Assembly (NCBI RefSeq): GCF_003148495.1
Contig: NZ_QGGH01000003.1
Location: forward strand, 496,001 to 560,000
From: Mesorhizobium loti
Lineage (GTDB): Bacteria > Pseudomonadota > Alphaproteobacteria > Rhizobiales > Rhizobiaceae
Direction: 5' to 3'
Length of the DNA: 64,000 nt
Under the pieces are notes generated by a model. That model was not told the origin of the DNA, searched no databases, and was given only the letters and a program-made list of their open reading frames with translations. Made by a program: the position numbers and the translations under genes. The stretch's first letter is position 1. Each line of letters starts with the position of its first letter. This document shows positions 59,668 through 64,000 of this stretch, piece by piece.

Positions 59668-60465
59668 TCATAGCGGCCCGGTGCGGGAGCCGAATTGCTT
59701 GACCACATGTATATCGGGACGGCGGTCGATGGCGTCAACGATCGGCGCCAACCGTTCGGCCCAGGCGAGTGCGCCCTTCTGGTCAGCGATCAGGTCCTGG
59801 CGGATCTCGATCAGCGCATGGGCGAAACCGTTGACGATGGCGTGCTTGTACATGGTGTCGCCGTGCAGCGCGCCGTCATACGGTTCATTGTCGCCGACAA
59901 CGAGGCTCTTGTCCTCCGCCAGCATGTCGATCAGCGGCCGCGCCACCCGGTCGTCGAGGTCCCACAGGATGCCGACATGCCAGGGACGCTGGATCCCTTG
60001 CATGGCAGGGGTGAAGGAATGCACCGAGAAGATGAAGGGTGCTCGGGCAGAGGCCTGTGCGACCGAGGCAATCATGGCGCCGACGGCGTCGTGATAGGGC
60101 CGGTAGAAGCGGTCGAGCCGTCTTTCGCGCTCCTCGGGAGCTATGGGGTAATTCCCGGGTACGACGGTGCCGTCATAGAGCTGGCGAATGAGCGTCGGAT
60201 CGTCCTCTGCGCGATTGGGATCGATCAGCAGCCGCGAAAAATTGGCGAACACCGCCGGCACGCCAAGCAGGGCGGCCAGTTCGCGCGTCACCGTCTCGAC
60301 GCCGATGTCATAGGCGATGTGGCGGTCGAACTCCGCCAAGGGCAGGCCGAGGCTGCCATACTCGTCGGGCAGGTCGCGGCGGGCATGATCGCCCAACAGC
60401 ACGATGCCTCGCTTGCGGTCGCCTTCGACAACATCGAAAGGCGCGAAAACTGTGGATCGGGTCAT
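59668..60465 (-). CDS. N-formylglutamate amidohydrolase family protein
   Basis: The 265-residue product fits the family that removes formyl groups from N-formylglutamate in histidine breakdown. Visible landmarks are VLLGDHARRDLP, the RLLIDPNR block, VHSFTPAMQGI (likely metal or substrate contact His) and GDNEPYDG. No other histidine-utilisation gene is nearby, so the real substrate may differ. ATG 60465 begins the canonical part; the frame extends upstream without homology. DUF1244 follows, overlapping or abutting. Confidence 0.88.
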   Translation of the reverse strand: MTRSTVFAPFDVVEGDRKRGIVLLGDHARRDLPDEYGSLGLPLAEFDRHIAYDIGVETVTRELAALLGVPAVFANFSRLLIDPNRAEDDPTLIRQLYDGTVVPGNYPIAPEERERRLDRFYRPYHDAVGAMIASVAQASARAPFIFSVHSFTPAMQGIQRPWHVGILWDLDDRVARPLIDMLAEDKSLVVGDNEPYDGALHGDTMYKHAIVNGFAHALIEIRQDLIADQKGALAWAERLAPIVDAIDRRPDIHVVKQFGSRTGPL

Positions 60466-60710
60466 TGGCGGGAAATGGTCTGTTCGCTGGCTTCCGGGGA
60501 GGATGCTATCGTCATTCCACGAAGACGACGCTTGCGCAATGCCGTTGTTTGGCCAAGGTTTCCCGAGAAATCTGGCAGGAGTCGGCGAATTGTGCGCCGG
60601 AGCCTTTCTAAATCGATTGGAATTGAACAAAACGGTGCGTTGACATGCGCCCGGACTTTTCCGAAAAGGGGCGCAGAGAGATGCTGATGTGGTTCTTGAG
60701 GGGTTTTCGG

Positions 60711-61199
60711 ATGAGTTCCGCCGGCAGGCAGCGCATGCGCTCTGCCTTTGCCATGCCGCTCCTGAGCCTTGCCGTGGGCTTGGCGGCGATGGCCATGGCC
60801 TCGCCGGCGCGTGCCGATTTCCGCGTCTGCAACGCCACGCAGAACTTGGTCGGCGTCGGCATCGGCTATCGCGCCAAGGCCGGCTGGATCACCGAGGGCT
60901 GGTGGCACATCGAGGGATCGAGCTGCAAGACGCTGATCGAAGGGCCGCTGTCATCAAGGTTTTACTATCTTTATGCAGAAGACGCCGAGCGCGGTGGACG
61001 CTGGGACGGCCCGATCAACATGTGCGTGGCTGAAAAAGAGTTCAAGATCGCCGGCGTAACCGACTGCGTCGCCCGGGGCTTCCAGCGCGCCGGATTCCAG
61101 GAATATGACACGGGCGAACAGGCAAGCTGGATGGTCCAGCTGACCGATGAGTCCACAACGGGAGGCGCTCCAGCCGCCCCGGGAACAAACAGTCAATGA
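60711..61199 (+). CDS. DUF1036-family exported protein
   Basis: The 162-residue protein has a signal peptide (cleavage after SPARA, about residue 35) and the DUF1036 domain: DFRVCNATQNLVGVGIGYRAKAGWITEGWW, then CKTLIEGPLSSRFYYLYAED and late cysteines (C13-like pairs in NMCVAEKEFKIAGVTDC). The cysteines probably form disulfides in the periplasm. Function is unknown. I chose ATG 60711 because GAGGGG is 7 bases upstream and it gives a normal signal peptide; ATGs at 60645 and 60681 are alternatives. The stop overlaps pyk (ATGA), a pairing common in rhizobia. Confidence 0.87.
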   Translation: MSSAGRQRMRSAFAMPLLSLAVGLAAMAMASPARADFRVCNATQNLVGVGIGYRAKAGWITEGWWHIEGSSCKTLIEGPLSSRFYYLYAEDAERGGRWDGPINMCVAEKEFKIAGVTDCVARGFQRAGFQEYDTGEQASWMVQLTDESTTGGAPAAPGTNSQ

Positions 61200-62632
61200 G
61201 ACGTAGCCGCAAGGTCAAGATCCTAGCCACCATCGGTCCGGCGTCCTCGTCGGAGGAGATGCTGAAGAAGCTGTTCGAAGCGGGCGCCGATGTGTTCCGC
61301 ATCAATATGAGCCATACCGATCACGAACTGATGCGCACGCTGGTCGCGCGCATCCGCGCTGTCGAGGAGGCGGTCGGCCGGCCGATCGGCATCCTGGCCG
61401 ATCTGCAAGGACCAAAACTGCGCGTCGGCAAGTTTGCCAATGGCAAGGAAGTGCTGACGCAAGGCCAGACCTTCACGCTCGACGACAGTCCCGAGCCCGG
61501 CACCTCGACCAGGGTCTATCTGCCGCATCCGGAAATCCTGAGCTCGGTCGAAGCCGGCCATCGCCTGCTGATCGACGACGGCAAGCTCGAGCTGAAGGCG
61601 GTGAAGAGCGACGGCAAGTCTATCGTCTGCACCGTCGTCGCCGGCACCACGATTTCCGACAAGAAGGGCGTCAGCCTGCCCGACACCGACCTGCCGGTCG
61701 GCGCGCTGACCGAGAAGGACCGCAAGGACCTCGATGCCGTGCTGGCGACAGGCGTCGACTGGGTCGCGCTGTCTTTCGTGCAGCGGCCGGAGGATCTGGC
61801 GGAAGCGCGCAAGATCGCGCGCGGCCGGGCGCTGATCATGGCCAAGATCGAAAAGCCGCAGGCTGTCGCCCGGCTGGCCGAGATCATCGAACTGTCCGAC
61901 GCGCTGATGGTCGCCCGTGGCGATCTCGGTGTCGAGATGCCGCTCGAGGCGGTGCCCGGCATCCAGAAGCAGATCACGCGCGCCGCACGCCGCGCCGGCA
62001 AGCCGGTGGTGGTTGCAACGCAGATGCTGGAATCGATGATCACGGCACCGGTGCCGACCCGCGCCGAGGTGTCCGATGTTTCGATCGCCGTCTTCGAAGG
62101 CGCCGATGCCATCATGCTGTCGGCGGAATCAGCGGCCGGTGCCTATCCAGTAGAAGCCGTGGCGATGATGAACCGTATCGCCACCAAGGTCGAAACCGAT
62201 CCGACCTATGCCGGTATCATCAATGCCCAGCGCTCCGAGCCGGAAGCGACCGGCGCCGACGCCATTTCGCTGGCCGCGCGCGAGATCGCCGAAACGCTGA
62301 AGCTGTCGGCGATCATCACCTACACGGCGTCCGGCACCACAGGCCTGCGCGCCGCCCGTGAGCGGCCGCAGGTGCCGATCATCGCGCTGTCGCCGATCCT
62401 CAACACGGCGCGACGGCTGTCGCTTTTGTGGGGCACGCATTGCGTCGTCTCACCGGATGCAAGCGATCTTGACGATATGGTCAACCGCGCCTGCCGCATC
62501 GCCTTCGACGAAGGCTTCGGCAAGCCGGGCGACCGCGTCATCATCACCGCCGGCGTGCCGCTGAGGACGCCGGGTTCGACCAACATGCTGCGCATCGCCT
62601 ATATCGGGTCGGACACGCAGGGCAACCGGTAA
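61196..62632 (+). CDS. pyk: Pyruvate kinase
   Basis: Pyruvate kinase transfers phosphate from phosphoenolpyruvate to ADP, the last step of glycolysis and the Entner-Doudoroff route. The 478-residue enzyme shows KILATIGPASSS and RINMSHTDH at the N terminus, the substrate lysine in AKIEKPQAV, the metal-binding MVARGDLGVEMP and the VVVATQMLESM helix, plus the allosteric C domain. The ATG overlaps the DUF1036 stop by four bases, so it is translationally coupled to that gene, an unusual partner for a glycolytic enzyme. Confidence 0.97.
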   Translation: MRRSRKVKILATIGPASSSEEMLKKLFEAGADVFRINMSHTDHELMRTLVARIRAVEEAVGRPIGILADLQGPKLRVGKFANGKEVLTQGQTFTLDDSPEPGTSTRVYLPHPEILSSVEAGHRLLIDDGKLELKAVKSDGKSIVCTVVAGTTISDKKGVSLPDTDLPVGALTEKDRKDLDAVLATGVDWVALSFVQRPEDLAEARKIARGRALIMAKIEKPQAVARLAEIIELSDALMVARGDLGVEMPLEAVPGIQKQITRAARRAGKPVVVATQMLESMITAPVPTRAEVSDVSIAVFEGADAIMLSAESAAGAYPVEAVAMMNRIATKVETDPTYAGIINAQRSEPEATGADAISLAAREIAETLKLSAIITYTASGTTGLRAARERPQVPIIALSPILNTARRLSLLWGTHCVVSPDASDLDDMVNRACRIAFDEGFGKPGDRVIITAGVPLRTPGSTNMLRIAYIGSDTQGNR

Positions 62633-62795
62633 ACCCGCTCATTTCCTGACGGAAGCGTGTCGCGCGGCAAGGACAATGATCCCAGCCTTTGTCTCGACAC
62701 GGGGTTGCCGTGTTCGCCCCTACAAAACAGGATGAAGCGGCGTTAACAGTGGCTCTGCACCCGCCTGCATTTCCCATCGCTTGAAAGTATACTGA

Positions 62796-63530
62796 ATGTC
62801 ATTTCTCGTCTCGCGCCGGTCACTTCTGACCGGGCTCTCGCTTATTGGGGTTTCCACGATCTCGGCATGTGCCCAATTTCCCAAGCAGTCGCTCAGTGTC
62901 GCCAGTCCGCTGATTCCAGCGCCGCTTGAGCCGACACCGGAAAAGGCGCCGATTGAGGTTGCAGGGCCTGAAGCTGCCCGTGCGTCTCCCGACTATGCGA
63001 ACATGTATGCCGCGGTCGAAGACGGCGGCCGGGCGCTGCCGGCGATTCCCTTCGCCAAGGTCGATGAACGGTTTCTGCGACAGATCGTCGTCGACGACCC
63101 GACGGGAGAAAAGCCAGGCACGCTCGTCGTCAACACGACCGACAAATACCTTTACTGGGTCCTCAAGGATGGCAAGGCCATGCGCTATGGCGTCGGGCTG
63201 GGGCGCCAGGGCTATTCCTGGAAGGGTCGTGCGATCGTTCAGTGGAAACGCAAATGGCCGACCTGGACGCCTCCGTCGACAATGATCAGCCGGGATCCAA
63301 AGCTGGAGAAATGGCGTCAGGGCATGCCGCCGGGCATCAGCAATCCGCTGGGGTCGCGCGCGCTCTACATCTTCAAGGACGGCGTCGACACACTCTATCG
63401 AATACACGGATCGCCGGACTGGAAGTCCATCGGCAAATCCGCGTCGTCCGGTTGCGTGCGCATGTTCAACCAGGATGTCATGGACCTTTACGATCGCGTT
63501 CCCAGCAAAACACCATTGCTGGTCATCTAG
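62796..63530 (+). CDS. L,D-transpeptidase (YkuD domain) lipoprotein
   Basis: The 244-residue envelope protein has an N-terminal VSRRSLLTG twin-arginine-like start and lipobox ISAC with Cys25. It then has the YkuD catalytic domain (about 105-244): the His of YRIHGSPDW (204) and the nucleophile Cys in SASSGCVRM (220). Such enzymes make 3-3 peptidoglycan cross-links or attach proteins to the wall; Rhizobiales rely on them heavily for polar growth. The preceding 163 bases hold no gene. ATG 62796 has no strong ribosome site but gives the correct signal. Confidence 0.92.
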   Translation: MSFLVSRRSLLTGLSLIGVSTISACAQFPKQSLSVASPLIPAPLEPTPEKAPIEVAGPEAARASPDYANMYAAVEDGGRALPAIPFAKVDERFLRQIVVDDPTGEKPGTLVVNTTDKYLYWVLKDGKAMRYGVGLGRQGYSWKGRAIVQWKRKWPTWTPPSTMISRDPKLEKWRQGMPPGISNPLGSRALYIFKDGVDTLYRIHGSPDWKSIGKSASSGCVRMFNQDVMDLYDRVPSKTPLLVI

Positions 63531-63587
63531 AGTATGGCGCTGCGTGCCTGCGCTTAGCTTGCTGCCCCAGCCGTTAGAGGACGTGCT

Positions 63588-64000
63588 TCAGGTCGGCGCG
63601 AGCTCCGCCTGCGGCACCTTGATGTCGGCGCATCTGTCCGTGCCATAAGCGTCGCCGGCGATGCGCGCCTCCACGGTCTTTGCCAGTGCCTGCAGGTCGA
63701 TGTCCTTGCCGGCGACCTTCTCGATGGCGCCGACGACGAGGTCGGGCGCGATCCAGTCCGGCTTGTGGCCGAGATTGTGCACCCAGACGAGTTCGGCGCC
63801 GGCAATGTCGCGCACCAGGCCGACCGAGTGGATATGCGCGTAGACCACCTTGTCGCGATCGCCCGAAATCACCACGGTAGGCGCCTCGATCTCGGCGTAG
63901 TGGGGTGCGGCGCCAAGGGCATAGCGATAGAGCCCGGCGACGTCGGTGGCGTTGGCGCGAAAGGCCGACGGTCGCAGCACCAGCGGGATCGAAGCCTCGC
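63588..64000 (-). CDS. Alpha/beta hydrolase, 5' end beyond the window
   Basis: The frame is open to the right edge, so only the C-terminal 137 residues are seen. The acid and base of the catalytic triad are visible: PTVVISGDRDKVVYAHIHSVGL (Asp) and WVHNLGHKPDWIAPDLV (His); the nucleophile elbow lies outside. A cap-like FRANATDVAGLYRYALG segment precedes them. It resembles haloperoxidase/epoxide-hydrolase-like proteins. The substrate cannot be told. The C-terminal extension (about 35 residues, two cysteine-free helices then TDRCADIKVPQAELAPT) is unlike most small hydrolases. It is convergent with the L,D-transpeptidase. Confidence 0.85.
   Translation of the reverse strand, partial: EASIPLVLRPSAFRANATDVAGLYRYALGAAPHYAEIEAPTVVISGDRDKVVYAHIHSVGLVRDIAGAELVWVHNLGHKPDWIAPDLVVGAIEKVAGKDIDLQALAKTVEARIAGDAYGTDRCADIKVPQAELAPT

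Noticed and set aside
1..64000. tRNA, rRNA, intact transposase, prophage or integrase genes
   Set aside because: Read through the intergenic regions on both strands and found no cloverleaf with CCA-type end, no rRNA-like block and no mobile-element protein.

Overview
The window is a gene-dense, high-GC stretch of alphaproteobacterial chromosome. Its gene content and order (tilS-ftsH-glmM, CarD, FdxA, a Suv3-like helicase, phbB/phbA beside phaR, DUF1244, DUF1036-pyk, an RpoH2-type sigma factor behind an EcfG-type promoter) point to Rhizobiales. Dispersed palindromic intergenic repeats and the style of the proteins make Mesorhizobium or a close relative the best guess, but the genus is inference. 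I saw no tRNA, rRNA, CRISPR array, intact insertion sequence or prophage.

Layout. 0-6.5 kb: 3' part of tilS, ftsH behind a possible heat-shock promoter, a 294-bp inverted-repeat element, a secreted four-repeat cysteine protein, and glmM. 6.8-13.7 kb is the envelope/accessory part: two tandem outer-membrane barrels, an AraC regulator and a glycine-rich autotransporter with AT-rich palindromes upstream. 13.9-21.1 kb: serC-serA behind a candidate serC leader RNA, an EamA exporter, a two-palindrome repeat, purA and an unrecognised single-pass membrane protein. 21.1-28 kb: a ccdAB toxin-antitoxin pair with its own palindromic operator, ABC-F plus thiamine pyrophosphokinase, and divergently a TPP riboswitch with thiBPQ. 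28-35.2 kb: an M48 lipoprotein peptidase, rpoH2, a polar amino-acid ABC transporter, carD, fdxA and an Hsp15-like S4 protein. 35.2-38.6 kb: a 1116-residue Suv3-like helicase with a long low-complexity tail.

38.6-39.3 kb is the longest non-coding stretch. It carries eleven GANTC sites, six DnaA-box-like sequences around an AT-rich core and a 23-bp direct repeat, so it looks like a replication origin or a DnaA/CcrM-controlled region. From 39.3 to 46.7 kb lies an acetyl-CoA/polyhydroxybutyrate neighbourhood: phbB, phbA, phaR, two divergent citrate synthases (one fused to a DNA-binding domain), bdhA and a patatin. Similar TGC-rich motifs sit before phbA/phaR and before bdhA.

46.7-55.4 kb: a TetR regulator with a clear palindromic operator faces a molybdenum hydroxylase of the isoquinoline 1-oxidoreductase type, whose large subunit is split by an apparent one-base deletion. 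A di-haem cytochrome and an RND pump follow. 55.5-64 kb: a DUF3309 peptide, an epimerase-like protein and a small secreted protein divergent from a LysR regulator, an MFS transporter, DUF1244 with an N-formylglutamate amidohydrolase-like protein, DUF1036-pyk, an L,D-transpeptidase and the 3' part of an alpha/beta hydrolase gene.
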